A stretch of 64,000 nt of DNA from Mermis nigrescens (lineage: Eukaryota; Nematoda; Enoplea; Mermithida; Mermithidae): contig JAVLUZ010000596.1 of the NCBI GenBank assembly GCA_036768485.1, positions 1 to 64,000 of the forward strand. Reading direction: 5' to 3'. Positions 23,974 to 35,519 of this stretch are shown here, piece after piece. The position numbers were made by a program, and so were the translations under genes. The notes under the pieces were generated by a model. The model searched no databases. It was not told the origin of the DNA and saw nothing but the letters and a program-made list of their open reading frames with translations. How positions within the stretch are numbered: position 1 is the first letter of the stretch; each line of letters starts with the position of its first letter.

Positions 23974-26120
23974 ATGGCTTCTGATAAGCGCTTTAAATTT
24001 GACTTGGGCGAAAATGTTTACTGCTTGGTATCAGAGTGGAATGGCTTTGTCAGCATTGGATTCAGAGAATGCAAGGTCTGGGATAATTTGTTTTCCCTAC
24101 AAAAAACGGCATTAATCTTATGCTTTGTCAATACAAGAAGCTTATAGGTGCTACAGAAGAGATCAAGGAAGCTATATTATATGGCAGGCCAGCTTGCAAA
24201 GTAATTTTGACCTGGAATACAGTCGCAAGAGTGGAAACGGGGTTATGCAACAAGAAATTTGTTTTTGAGAATGACGTACGAGGAAAGCAATTTATTTTGA
24301 CATCGATTCAGTTTTTGAAATGGTGCAATGTGAAAAAGGCTATCAAGGAATCAATCAAAACAATTCAAGGTATGTTTAAAATTTAGTACATTAAACTTTT
24401 TAGGAATAAACAGCACATTAAAAGAAAGTTCAAAAACAAAAAAGCCAAATATTTGTGCAAAAGTAAAGCTAACCAAGGTGTAGCCCTAGTTCGTTAGTTA
24501 ACAAAAAATTTTAAAAATCTTAGATATGCGCTATTAAGTTTTGTTTATTGTGCCCAAAGGAATTATAATTTGAGTAGGGCAGGATTTGAGATTTTTATTG
24601 CATTAATGTCAGATTTATGTAGAAAATTACAGCCAAAAAATTTTCTTTTGAAACCATTATTTTTTATAAAATTGTCTACATTCATTTTTTATGTTTAAAA
24701 TGTAATTGATTCGTTTCAAGGCTCGTTGATTTGTAAAAGGCGAGACAAGTGCAGCAAAATTAGTGTTCTGTGTCAAAAGAAAAAAGACAAAACTGCCCAA
24801 GCGAGTTTCAAAAATAAGAATATGTACGGCGTGTTCGATTTTGATGCAGGTCAGATATAATTTTGTACGTACTAAACGACAAAATAATTTCGCAAATTTT
24901 AGAATTTATATGACGTAATATTATATATTTTCTAATTTGTAGATTTTATAAACACACAGATTTTCAATTTTGGATGTAGAAAATAGAAAAAAATGTTAAA
25001 TGAAAGTCAAATAAATCTTTTAACTTTATTTGCTGAGAATATCTTGCTTTCAAGTACTATTTTTAGATCAGCAATCAACACAAAACATTCCAAACAGTGC
25101 GACGATTTGGCTGCAACTGAACCAACTGGTATAATTTGCAAAAATTTGTCTTTGTGCCTAATTAAGTTTTCTATTGTTTGCCAGTTTAAAATTATGCAAA
25201 ATTGTGATAACAAATTTTTTTATCTAGACGGGAATGACTTTTTACCTAAAAGAAGAAGCTGCGCATCATCAAACTCGAGAAGTCAGAAGGTATGCTAAAA
25301 CTTTAAGTTGATTTTTTAATAAGTTTAAATTTGCCGCTTATTGCAAATATTACGATAAATAATTACAAATGTTAAAATTAATTTGATATCATATCAAAAC
25401 TTTTGATTGAAATTTTCACTATTGTTGATAAATTTTTTATATAGATGGCAATTTGCCCAAGAAAGAAAAGGTGCAAGTGGAAGAGGAGTCAAGCGACGAT
25501 TTAGTTATAGGTAAAATCCTTTATTAAAAATTTTACAACTTATTATTATGCTGTGCCATCTGAACACGTTCAACAAATATTCAAATACTAATGTCCAAAT
25601 TGATTAGACAGTATAATAAAAATTTTGAAAAATTCCTTCCTCAGAAGTCAATACCCCAAAAAACTGCGCATGAATGAGAAGTCAGGCTATGATTTATTTT
25701 ATGTTTTGTAAAAGAAAGCTATAAAATGCGATTATTGCAATTTGTTTACAAGTAAAATTTTTATTAAAAATAATAAACACTCAGCTTTGAACATTATGCT
25801 AAACAAATGTTTTACAAAATTTATTAATAAAAAATTTTTGTAAATCAGTAAATTTGTAACAAAATTATGTAACAAATTCTTATGATTTTTGCACTTTAGT
25901 TGAATCACCGGCTTCTCCGCCTTGCAGCCAGTATGTGTTCAATTTAAGCGGGTGGGAGCAAAAAATTTTAATGGCTGATGCACAAGAGATGGACGATGAA
26001 TTTCCTGCTGACAAGTATTTGAAACTGACAACAAAGTTAAACAGAAGTGAAATTTCCATAAATAACAAAAACATTTTGCATTCTTGTACAAGCCGTTTAC
26101 TTAAATTAATTTTTCAGTAG
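23974..26120 (+). pseudogene. PC4-like protein gene of the inner Polinton, six or more exons
   Basis: ATG at 23974. Exons I can support: 23974-24369, 24721-24849, about 25067-25128, 25228-25289, 25445-25510 and 25900-26120, with GT...AG borders. The first exon encodes NVYCLVSEWNGFVSIGF and, after a one-base break near the A-run at about 24100, GINLMLCQYKKLI ... EIKEAI. This order resembles the PC4/p15 single-stranded-DNA-binding fold (SEFxGxVxIxIR, then KGIxLxxxQWxxLxxxxxEIxxAI). A second similar unit follows (VARVETGLCNKK ... FILTSIQFLKWCNVKKAIKESI). Later exons are acidic and Lys-rich (VQVEEESSDDLVIG). A homologue occurs at 39149/50520-51320. The PC4 link is by motif only. Confidence 0.5.
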
Positions 26121-26379
26121 TGTTTAGCACAGATTGTGTTGTCATACACACTGTAGTTCATTTGCACACGTCAAAGGTTTGTACTTCAGTTTTATTGATA
26201 TTTTAATAAGAGCACCTAAATACAAAAACTTGCTTGATCAGTGCTATATACAATGCTGCCTATATTCCATTGTAGGTCATATGAATAAAATTCAAATGAC
26301 GTAAGTATCCACGAGTTATTGGCCACGTGACAATTTTTGGCCAAAGTCGTTAATTTGCCACAAAATTGACAGTAAGTAC

Positions 26380-26694
26380 GTGGCTAACATACTAGGTACA
26401 ATATGGCGTGTACATATAGACCCCCCAGAGTATGCAAGGTTATACCATAGGCACCGTCCTACTTTATGTACAATCACCCAAGGTGCTTATGCACATGCGT
26501 TCCTACTGTAGGCACAATCCCCCAGGGTACTCGTGCACATGAGTTCTTATTGTCCCCCAGGGTGCTCATACACATGCTGATAGGCGCATGTGCGTACGGG
26601 CGTACATAAGCACAACGTTATGTATGCCTATAGTTAACATACATAGGTACTGTTCTAGAGTCGCTAATGTTCTAGGGTTATGGCAGTTACTACT
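26380..26694 (-). repeat. Inner Polinton right terminal repeat
   Basis: Ends GGGTTATGGCAGTTACTACT, the exact inverse of the left start. Contains three CCCAGGGTG/CCCCCAGGG-type words each followed by CTCATRCACATG, a subterminal motif family. Confidence 0.75.
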
Positions 26695-26700
26695 CATATA

Positions 26701-29700
26701 CATTGAATGCTTTGTACAGCTTAACACTTTGAATCATATTTGGAATTTATTGTGCAGATGACAAAATTTTGAAGCTCTCCTTGTAAAAACATGCATAGAA
26801 ACTTCTGAAAAGTTAAGATTTGTTGCTTAACATCAATCCATTCCCTGTGCAGTGCATACAAGTGTTCTGAGGTTTCAGCCCCATTGTTTTGTAGACAGTA
26901 ATCCGGATCATTTAGTCAAACAGCTTCCAGAACATCTAGAAAAATTTCAAAAGATGCAAAGTGTCATTCATTTATCAATATTTCAATATGTTTTTGATGC
27001 TCTTGATGTAGAAATAAGCATTAGTGAAACATATATCAAGGAGCAAGAAGCCAATGTTAGACGAGAAAAAGGCTTACTCAATAAATTTATTTGGACTAAA
27101 ACTAAGCTGCATAGATACTGCACACAACTTATGTGTCTCGATTTAATTTGGGAAAATATGATGTAAATTTAATTAAACGCAATCTATTTCCTGCTTTCAT
27201 TCAACAAGTGCGGATGACCCTAAAGACAATACATGGCCAAAAGCAATTTTACGAAATGGGTCAACACTTTGCTTATCCACTAGCATTTTTAAGTTTCTCG
27301 ATGTTAATACTTTTGTTGCACCTGGTTTCAATATAGAAGTGTTCATCAGAGCATACAAGGCGACAATATAAAAAGCCAAATTCCCTTATGAATATTTAGA
27401 TTCATTTAAAAAATTGTCTGAGACACAATTACCGCCTGCTGAAGCGTTCTACAGCTCAATTAAAGATGAATGCATCAGCACAGCTGATTATGCACAATGC
27501 CAGCAGTACTAACAATAATATAATATGACTACATTGAAGGCCTACCTAATTTTTTATAATATGAGCGATGTTGTACCATTCTTAGAAGCCTGTAGTAACA
27601 TGTTGCAGCTGTATTGGGACAGATTTAAGATTGATATTTTTAGAGAAGCAATGTCCTTACCCGCAACCACATAACAATATCTTTTCAAAAGCATACCTGA
27701 CACTAAATTATCATTTTTCTCGGAAAATTCAAAAAATGTCTACTATATGCTAAAATCGAGTATGTGTGGAGGTCTTTCAATGGTCATGACTCAATTAGCA
27801 ATTAAAGACCAAACATTTATCAGGAACAACCCATTAAAACCAGTAAAATCAGTAGTAGGCCTGGATTTTAATGCATTGTACTTATGGGCACAATCTAAAG
27901 ACATGCCTACCAATAAATACGACCATAGGTGGGCAGCACCAAAATTCTGGGGGGAGGGGGTGAAAAAATTTCTGGGGGGGGTGAAAAAATTTTTAAAGGT
28001 CAAAATGGCCTTAAAAATGGTGGTATGGCGAAAAAAACACCATTTTTCGACGTTTCTCATCAAGCTCTATCCAATGGCATCAAAAATTGCTAAAAAAGCA
28101 AAAAAAATTTTTCTGGGGGGAGGTATTTTGATTCTGGGGGGGGGGTATTTCAACTTCTGGGGGGATGCATACCCCCCAACCCCCACGCCCATGTGTGATT
28201 ACGACCACTGGATAATTGAGAGAAATAATAAATTCCACAAAAGTACCTCTTCTAGGCCTATTTCTTTTGAATACTTAGAAAGTGTGAGTGAAAAAATAGG
28301 TCATCATATTCAGCATTTAGGTAACAATAAGGAAAAAAGAATAGGACCCGCCTGCTTACCTGTTGATGGATTTTGCTCAGATACACATACAGTATATGAA
28401 TTTTACGGTTGCTATTATCACTGCCATATCTGCTTGGCAGGGCAAGGAAACAAGAAAAAGGATCCTGCAGATGATGGATTCAGACAAAAGAAGCCTACAT
28501 ACAATCACTGGGCTATAATGTAATTAGTATGTGGGAATGTGAAAGGCACTCTATTAGGAGGGAATATTTGAAAACTGTCTGCAAATTTTACTTCAAAGTC
28601 CGGATAAATGAAGCAGAAATGACCCAATCAGTCTTAGATGGGTCGGTTTTTGGCTTTGCTAAAGTAGATAATTCTACTCCTGAAAATTTGAAACCCTTAC
28701 TTGCCAATTTCCCGCCAATAATAAAATGTGCAGAAATTGGTAGGGAGGATATTGGCCCTCTGATGAAAGAGTATATAGAGAAAAATGGGCTACTTACAAA
28801 ACCTCAACATAATCATCTCAGTAGTTATTTCAGAAAGGAAATTAAATTCTGCTTTCCACAGAAATGATTAGATTTTTGGTCCAACATGGACTCATACTGG
28901 AGAAAGTTTATTAAGTTATTCAGTACGATTGATCAAAGCCATTTGAGAAATTTCGGGACACTGTCACCAAGCATAGACAAGAAGGTGATGAGGATACTGA
29001 ACTGGCCATGATCGCTTTTACTTTCAAACTATTGGGCAACACCGGATATGGCAAAACACTAACAAATAAAGAGCAGCACATAGATGTCTTTTAAGCCAAT
29101 TACAAAAAGCAGCTGAAGCAAGTCTTAGCCCATATATTAAGGAAGTTAAATTCATAAAAACGAACTGTTATGAAGTGCCTATGTTCAAGAAAGAAATTGT
29201 TTTAGATTTGCCTATAATAATAGGTCTATTGGTCTATAATTGGGCAAAAATTTGAATATTGGACTTCTTTTATGATGTGCTGTTGAAATATTTTGACATT
29301 TCAAATTATCAGTGTATGCAGACAGACACTAACAGCATATACTTGGCACTATCCAAAGAAAATTTGTTGGATTTAGTGAAGCCTGAAGTTAAGGAAGAGA
29401 TTGCAGAAATACATAAAAAGTGGTTTGTGACATCAAAAGCCACTAAACAAACTCCTGGTCTGCTGGAAGAGGAGTTTAATAGATTAGCCATGTGCTGTTT
29501 AGCCGCAAAAACATACATTGCTGTTGACAACTTGACAGGAAATATCAAAGTCAGCAGTAAAGGATTAATGAAAAAATGAATCGGCTAACTTTTGATCAGT
29601 ATACTAATGTGTTGGATACTCAAACAGCACATGTGTGAAAAAAATATTGGATTCAGGATGCAACCTGATAATCAGATGTAGATGTACATTCAAGAGAAAC

Positions 29701-29776
29701 AGGGACTGCCATATTTATACATTAAGAGAAAAAAGTCCTGTCTGATAGCATATCTACAGTCCCACTTGACATTTGA
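26701..29776 (+). pseudogene. Outer Polinton PolB, C-terminal half
   Basis: Continuation of the gene cut at 10494. Order: QPHCFVDSNPDHLVKQL (26880), NVRREKGLLNKFIW (27050), FNLGKYDVNLIK (27140), PPAEAFYSSIKDECIS (27430), DVVPFLEAC (27570), motif A VVGLDFNALYLWA (about 27860), PVDGFCSDTHTVYEFYGCYYH (28350-28420), IKCAEIGREDIGPL (28720), motif B KLLGNTGYGKTLTN (29020-29065), motif C QTDTNSIYLA (29320), GLMKK (29560), and a terminal STVPLDI before TGA at 29774-29776. Motif A, B and C cores are intact, but frame breaks and stops occur between blocks, and a MITE at 27924-28197 splits it. The sequence type (NALYLWA, TDTNS) differs clearly from the inner PolB (SLYP, FDTDS), so the two Polintons are different lineages. 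Confidence 0.8.
27924..28197 (+). mobile_element. hAT-type MITE inside outer PolB
   Basis: 274-bp variant C copy (CATAGGTGGGCAGCACC ... CCCATGTGTG). Duplication AATACGAC (27916-27923) versus ATTACGAC (28198-28205), 7 of 8. It falls shortly after polymerase motif A. The insertion keeps an open frame through the MITE, so a naive translation looks like a 258-aa protein with a foreign middle. Confidence 0.85.
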
Positions 29777-30856
29777 ACACATATCAATATAAAAAATAAA
29801 TTTTCAGGATTTTGTGCTCTTTCATGGCAATAGGGCGCCTAATATCCTTCTGGACGGAGCACGTGGTTAGGAGTTCTAGAGCCATACTTAAATAGACATA
29901 CACTGAAAATGACATACCATTGTGCCAACCTCCTTGTGGTGTAGGTCGGACATCGACAAATTGGCACAAAGACTTCTGTAGAATATGAATCAAAGTTTGT
30001 AATATTTAAAACACTTTTTGTAAAGTTTGGAACCTAATTTATAAGTTATAAAATAGCAAGTGTGTAAAGTTTGGAACACAGTTTGTAAAGTTTGGAGCAT
30101 AGTTTGTCTAATTTGGAACAGAGTTTGGAATACAATAGTTCATAAATGCAATAACAAATACTTATCAAAAATGATGAAAAATGGAGAGCAAAAAAATCAA
30201 TGGACGTGAAAAGTCCGGCCTCATTTTCAGGAGTGAATAAGTTGCAGCAAGTTTCAATGAATTCAAAAAGTCATCAAATGGATGCACTGTCTGTTGTTGA
30301 AACTGCAAATTAAGTCTCTGCAGTGGCTCCAGAATATCATGCAAATGATGAATCGCTAAAACACTTATAATCCAGGACATTTTCCTTCTGACTCTACAAT
30401 GTTAATTTTTCATTGATGCATAAACATTTAGGCGCTTTTTTATAACATAGGAACATAAATGCAAAAGCTTAGTATGGCCATGGAGAGGTGGAGGATGGAA
30501 TTTGGAATTAATAATGCAAGGATGAAGAATTTTTAAAATGTTTTTTAATTTGCTTCAAAATAAACTATTTATTTCAAAATGGCTTGACAGTACCTAAGTT
30601 TTTTTTAACCTTGTTAACGGGTGGGGCTAATAACCTCTGACCTCTCCCCACGTATGTGTATGCATTGAAGCTCACTTTAATCATTGGAACTAATTCTTCT
30701 TTTGACTGGATGAAAATTAGAATGGGCACCATCATTTTTACAATTGTCTTGACAACATTGAATCTCAAGAGCCACCTGAATAGATTTTAATTCTATCAAT
30801 GAGAAATGCTGATTGTGAAGTAAGTAAATTAATTTCTAATTTTTCAGCATTGCTAC
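29777..30856. other. No confident gene; short degenerate tandem repeat
   Basis: After the PolB stop, 29995-30135 contains four to five degenerate copies of a GTAAAGTTTGGAACACAGTTT unit. Minus-strand frames at 29784-29993 and 30165-30380 are short. The latter (HLHDILEPLQRLNLQFQQ) is faintly like the leucine-rich part of ZNF862-type hAT transposases, which would fit the hAT remnant at 32100-33205, but I would not call it. Confidence 0.4.
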
Positions 30857-31125
30857 CACACGTGGGTGTGGGGATGTTCTGGGGGTTTGCACCTGCAGAA
30901 GGCTAAATACCCAACAAGACAATTAAAATACCCAACAGCACCCCCAGAATTTAATTTTTTCAAAATTTCTTGCTTTTTTATGATTTTTGATGCCAAGAGA
31001 TAGAGCTCAATAAGAAACGTTCAAGAATGGTGTTTTCCCTGCTATAGCATTAGTTTTAAGGCCAATATGTGACTTTTAAAAATTTTGCATGCACCTCTCC
31101 ATAATTTTGGAGCTGCCCATATATG
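30857..31125 (-). mobile_element. hAT-type MITE, variant B, reversed
   Basis: CACACGTGGGTGTGGGG ... TTTTGGAGCTGCCCATATATG, with the B-type CCCAACAAGAC module. Flanks ATTGCTAC and CTTGTTCC agree at only 5 of 8, consistent with an old insertion. Confidence 0.65.
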
Positions 31126-31689
31126 CTTGTTCCCTTATATATGCCTTTTTATATCTGATTTCATAAATGTGCTGAGGTGAAAAGTAGGTTGATTGTAAAA
31201 TTTAGCACAGTTCTTCAATGTCAACATGGTTTGACTGCTGAGAGATGAAAACCACCAGCTCTTTCATTATCCGTTCTATTTTCCAGAAGAATGGCAATTT
31301 TTTCTCCTAAGATTAATTCGACAATTCAACTAAAGCAGTTGCGATTACAATGAATAACAAAAATTTATACTCTGGAAATTATGTCAAGTTACTTTTATGC
31401 AACACAAAATATAATTCATATAAAAATTTTAAAGTGATTAAATTTTCTACAAATAGCTTTTTCCAGTACTTTAGTGAGCATAAATTATATTAGTAATATA
31501 ATGTAATCCATGACAATTATATAATATGATAATGTTCCTTGATCTAATGCTAATTAAGTAAAGTAACATAAAGCACTGTGTTTTTGTATATAAATATATA
31601 ACATAATTTATTTGTGGACATATTTGTGAATTTATCAGCATTGATCTTTATTAGAATCTTATTGGATGATATTTTGTAAGATAAATACA

Positions 31690-31900
31690 CTCCAAGTGGA
31701 GGAGGCATCCGACGGATATTATTTCCTCTATCTCAGGGTCCAGGGTTCAAATCACTGCAGGCAATTTTGAAGTTTGACCAACCAGTCAAAAATCTTTTTC
31801 ACGATTTTTGGAAACACTAAAGTAACAAGAAATCTCCCGGCACTTGTTTCCTTTACGCATAAAATGCCACAAATTCAGTTTAAATGATCTCAAAATTCAA
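31690..31900 (+). repeat. Possible tRNA-derived SINE
   Basis: A GTGGAGGAGGCATCCGACGG segment (box A-like) is followed after a pol III-like spacing by GGGTTCAAATCACTGC (box B, consensus GGTTCRANNCC) at about 31744-31760. The downstream part is not tRNA-like. No clear duplication or A-rich tail was found. Candidate only. Confidence 0.3.
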
Positions 31901-32099
31901 AATTTTTGATGAATGCTTATGGATTTTATTTATTAAAGAGAAAAAACAAGTCAGAATTGTATAAAAAGTATTAAAGATGCAGTATTTCACATTGGATCAT
32001 TTTTATGAAGTATGTTTTGAACATTTTTCATGCTTGACTTTCAAAAAACTAGAATGCTAATTTAACAGTCCCTAATTTTGGGATTCTACTCCCCTTAAC

Positions 32100-33205
32100 T
32101 TTATCTTGGGAAACTATTTACATACACATAGAATATCTTTCAAGGCCAAAGCTTCTCTATGGGCTACACAATGATTCTCAATCAAGTGACTGAGACCATA
32201 ATCTGATTCCAGGCGCTGAGAGACACCGCGTTTACATCCCAGCATAACTGAAGCTCCATTGCTAGTAAATGACACAATATTTTTCAGATCTAATCAGTAT
32301 TTTTGAAGACATCAACTATTAGCTCGCTTATACTTTTGGCATCACATTTTGTCACCTTCATCAGCATCAAAAATTCTGATTCAGCTTCTAACTTTTGGGT
32401 GTTCCACGTAGTTGTATAAAGCATGAGATGTGTTTGCTTGGTGACATCCGTCAATTCATCAATATGAATGTTCAAGAATTGTCGCTCTTTCAATTCTCAA
32501 ACTTTTTCCTCAAAGTAAGCATTGTTGATTGCATGCATGAATTGACACAATGAGAAATTAGAGTAGTGGCTATATGGCATTATACTGTTTCTGCATTGAT
32601 CACCACACATTTACAAATACTTGTGCAATTCATTTGCATGAGGAATTGGCTGATTGCATTGCACAACAAAAAGCACCTTTTGCATCACTTTCATTGTGTC
32701 TATATTTGCCTTTTCTAAAGCAATATGAACAGCTGCATCCAAAAGTCTCTTTGGTTGACATTTCTGATTCTCAGCTGCTTTGATATGCTCTTTATCTTTT
32801 TCTTCATGGTACTTTAGTCTGTCTTTCCACCATGTGGGCAGCTTTTGGAGAGCCCAAGTAGACTTTGCCTTTTCAGTCTGACAGATAGCACAATAGACTG
32901 TATGTTCCTTTTGATTGATAATACGCAGCCAATGGAACTCTTTCAGCCAATGACAATTCAGTATATACTCTCTTGAGCTCACAGGTGATGAAAATTTTGA
33001 TAGTATTTTTTTCATTCGTAAAATCTACTTCAGTGAAGGACACATCCAACAACTCATTTTCCTCTTCCTTGGCTACTGTACTTTGAATGTTTTCAGCTGA
33101 ATCACAGTCAGATAGATCTGCAGCAGGAGAGTCATTATCTAATCTTGGTTTTTTGGCAGTTGTCGCTTTTTGTGTAAAGAAAGAAGCAATTGATCACTGA
33201 CTCAT
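32100..33205 (-). pseudogene. hAT transposase of the ZNF862/SCAND3-like type, N-terminal and central remnant
   Basis: Reads leftward. An acidic, Lys-rich start (FFTQKATTAKKPRLDND) is followed by a cysteine-pair zinc-binding unit (HTVYCAICQTEK, 32870-32900) with WWKDRLKYHEEKDKEHIKA, typical of TTF/ZNF862-type hAT proteins. Next comes FLNIHIDELTDVTKQTHLMLY (about 32460), the first catalytic-Asp region (usual core DE-TD), and finally SNGASVMLGCKRGVS and ENHCVAHREAL (32130-32240), the SDGAxVMxG/HCxAHR block, with Asp replaced by Asn. Stops near 33190, 32500 and 32250 and frame changes kill it. The C-terminal dimerisation domain is missing. Confidence 0.7.
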
Positions 33206-33710
33206 AATAAGTAATGTGTGAAGAATCAGTTGCTAAAATAAATGATATATAGATATATACATACATATTACATATATAGATTGGTCAAACAGACCAGATG
33301 GTTGTAAATAGCATGGGTTTTGTTAGACATATCAGTAAGACGCAAAGTAGTATGAAATTTTCATTGAGAAAAATCATTTAGTTGCAGATTAAGAGAAAGT
33401 CTTATATGTACATATGATAGGCAAGCTCGATTCCAATGATTCTGTGTCCAGTATTGCCCGATTGATAATTAGATAGAATTGACTGCTTGCTGTACCAGTT
33501 TCTGAGAGTGCAATATATTGAATTACTACTTACTAGTATTCAAACAGAGTTAAATACAAGGACTGCACAACAATACTGTAAACAGATGTCAGAAGTCAAA
33601 GTGAGAAATCATTTCATTCCGCTTTTGCATTTTCTTTATGTCTCTATAAACTAATTTTTGACATTTTATCTGTGATATTTACAAAAAATTCTTACCCAAA
33701 AAATCTTTGT

Positions 33711-33999
33711 CACACCTGGGCGTGATGGGCGGGGGGGGGGGGGGGGGGGGGGTTTGGGGGGTATGCACTCCCCCAGAAACCAAAATACCCCCCCCAGAAA
33801 TCAAAATACCCCCCCAGAATTCAATTTTTGAAAATGTTTTTTGCTTTTTTTGCAATTTTTTTGATGCCAATGGATAGTGCTTGATGAGAAATGTCAAAAA
33901 ATGGTGTTTTTATCACCATACCATCGTTTTTTAGGCCATTTTTTGACCTTCAAAAAAATCTTGCACCCCCCCCCAGAAATTTCTTGCTGCCCACGTATG
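33711..33999 (-). mobile_element. hAT-type MITE with 22-G tract
   Basis: Reversed copy (CACACCTGGGCGTGATGGG ... TTGCTGCCCACGTATG), 289 bp, exact duplication ATCTTTGT at 33703-33710 and 34000-34007. Contains an uninterrupted run of 22 G (33731-33752), an expansion absent from other copies. Confidence 0.9.
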
Positions 34000-34210
34000 A
34001 TCTTTGTACATGTACAAAGACAGTCTCAAAAAGTTTTGTACATCGCAAAAAATCTTTGCCGAATGCAAAAAAACCGTGCTCTGATGTGCATTTATAAATG
34101 TTTCATAGAATGGGTTCTAGAAACTTGTGGAAATTTGATGTGCATTTACAACTGTTTTGTTATTGGCACTAGAAACTCCTAGAATTCTTCATCATATTAT
34201 ATAGTGTTCA
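34000..34210. mobile_element. Fragment of the TTTGTACATGTACAAA hAT family
   Basis: Carries TTTGTACATGTACAAAGA, GTCTCAAAAAG and TTTTGTACATCGC words shared with 42150-42560, 45620-45680 and 46220-46260. The MITE at 33711-33999 inserted into it. 34211-34560 shows nothing I can assign. Confidence 0.45.
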
Positions 34211-34569
34211 AGAATGTTCTCCAATGTTTTTGTGTTATATGTTTATACTGTATACGCTGATACTTTGGTATTGTTTCTTGTTGTATGCAACTTATCAATT
34301 ATCTTATTATTTGTGGTTATTACTATTAAATATGTACCTTCTTGCACATCGGCTAATTCATTTTTTATCCATTCTTGAATTATGGTCAAAGTCACAATCT
34401 GTTATGTCTTCAAAGGACAGTAGTATGGACCTTGAGTAGTGCACAATTGGAGAATGAACAAGTCTGCATACCATACCATTTAATGAAGTTCACCAGTGAC
34501 AAACACCTGTTTAATTTAATGAGTAACTTATCTTAAGAGAAACAAAATTAGCTGATTTATAATGGAGGA

Positions 34570-34965
34570 GTTCACGTTGATCATGATGCCCAAATATGCC
34601 ACACCATGAAGCAGAACTTTTGACCAGGTTCAAATATCTCCAGTAACGATGATACACTTGTTCAAACAAAGTAATAATTAAAATCAGACAAGGAACCTAT
34701 CAAAGTATTTAGCACTAATGCGCCAGATATGAATAAGAATAACTTTTAAACAGTGTATCTGTACAGTAACATTGTTGCAAATCAGCTTATAGGAAACGTA
34801 ATGGCGCAACTTTTGCATGCTATTGATGTGCAAGGATGTTATAAATAAAACATTTGATGGTCCACTTTACATTTCAGTCCTTGAGAAGGATATCGAATTT
34901 GTTTCATTTGAATTTCGTAAAACTATAATCAAGCTCCATTCTAGAAAACATTAACATTATTTTAA
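34570..34965 (+). pseudogene. Polinton penton/minor capsid protein, C-terminal remnant
   Basis: The translated blocks VYLYSNIVANQLIGNVMAQLL and FDGPLYISVLEKDIEFVSFE, then IIKLHSRK, follow the C-terminal pattern of the single jelly-roll minor capsid (penton) protein of Polintons: YVYCDIV-x-QxVGD-x-x-x-LL, PxYxPVS-x-x-x-D-x-I, a final LHFR. Stops separate the blocks. It is immediately upstream of the pVI-like and major capsid genes, the expected virion-module order. N-terminal half not recognised. Confidence 0.5.
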
Positions 34966-34975
34966 TATTTGAAAA

Positions 34976-35444
34976 TGCATGCAATTCACACACCAGATAG
35001 TGCAAATGATTGGCTAGAATTTTATCAAAGTTCTATAAGATCCAATCCCCAGTATCAGCTAGGGGGAGCAATTTGTGATTTAAAGCATATGCACCTTATC
35101 ATATAGGATCAGGATTAGGCAGCTTTTTCAGAGGTTTATATAGAATAGCATTGCCATTTTTGAAAACAATTGGGAAAAACATTCTGGTCAGTGGGTCCAA
35201 AACTGCTGCTCATGTAGCAAGTGGCCGTAAATTACAAGAAAGTGCAATAGAGCATGGTAAAAGTGGTGCTGCTCAAGTATTACATGAAACAGCTGATCAT
35301 TTTAATCCGGAAAAGGAACAGGTCAATGTAAAAAAACATCAAGCATTAAAGTATTTAAAAAGAGAAAATGCTCAAGAAAACCATCATTTTGTAAAGTTAA
35401 GCTACTTAAACCAGTCAGTTCGGACGTTTTTACTAACTAAATGA
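34976..35444 (+). pseudogene. Polinton small hydrophobic virion-associated (pVI-like) protein
   Basis: ATG at about 34976, a short N-terminal part ending QYQLGGAI, then after one frame break near 35085 the signature IGSGLGSFFRGLYRIALPFLK, followed by a Gly/Ala/Lys-rich helix-prone tail. The G-LGS-FFRGL-R-ALP-LK motif is typical of the short protein encoded between penton and major capsid genes in Polintons and compared with adenovirus pVI/pX-type proteins. The reading frame meets the next gene's ATG at 35441, a four-base overlap with its own stop. Confidence 0.55.
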
Positions 35445-35519
35445 GTAAATTAGTAGACGAAAATTTGCTCCCTAGTATCAAGAGCGAATTAGATCTTTTT
35501 ACTGTACCTACAACACAAG

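Larger units (their letters stand above)
10495..26694. mobile_element. Inner Polinton/Maverick, both termini present
   Basis: A 16.2-kb element. Both ends carry the same inverted start AGTAGTAACTGCCATAACCC, and the 5'-AG is the Polinton rule. The flanking hexamers are AATATA (10489-10494) and CATATA (26695-26700), 5 of 6 identical; Polintons make 6-bp duplications. Inside are a decayed PolB (-), a PC4-like gene (+) and a large AT-rich part without recognisable virion genes. It sits inside the PolB gene of another Polinton, which dates it as the younger insertion. It has since collected a MITE and a hAT fragment. Confidence 0.85.

Noticed and set aside
27747..28523. A 258-codon open frame that looks like one protein
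   Set aside because: Its middle (27924-28197) is a MITE with a near-exact 8-bp duplication. The two outer parts belong to the broken outer PolB, so this is not a real gene.
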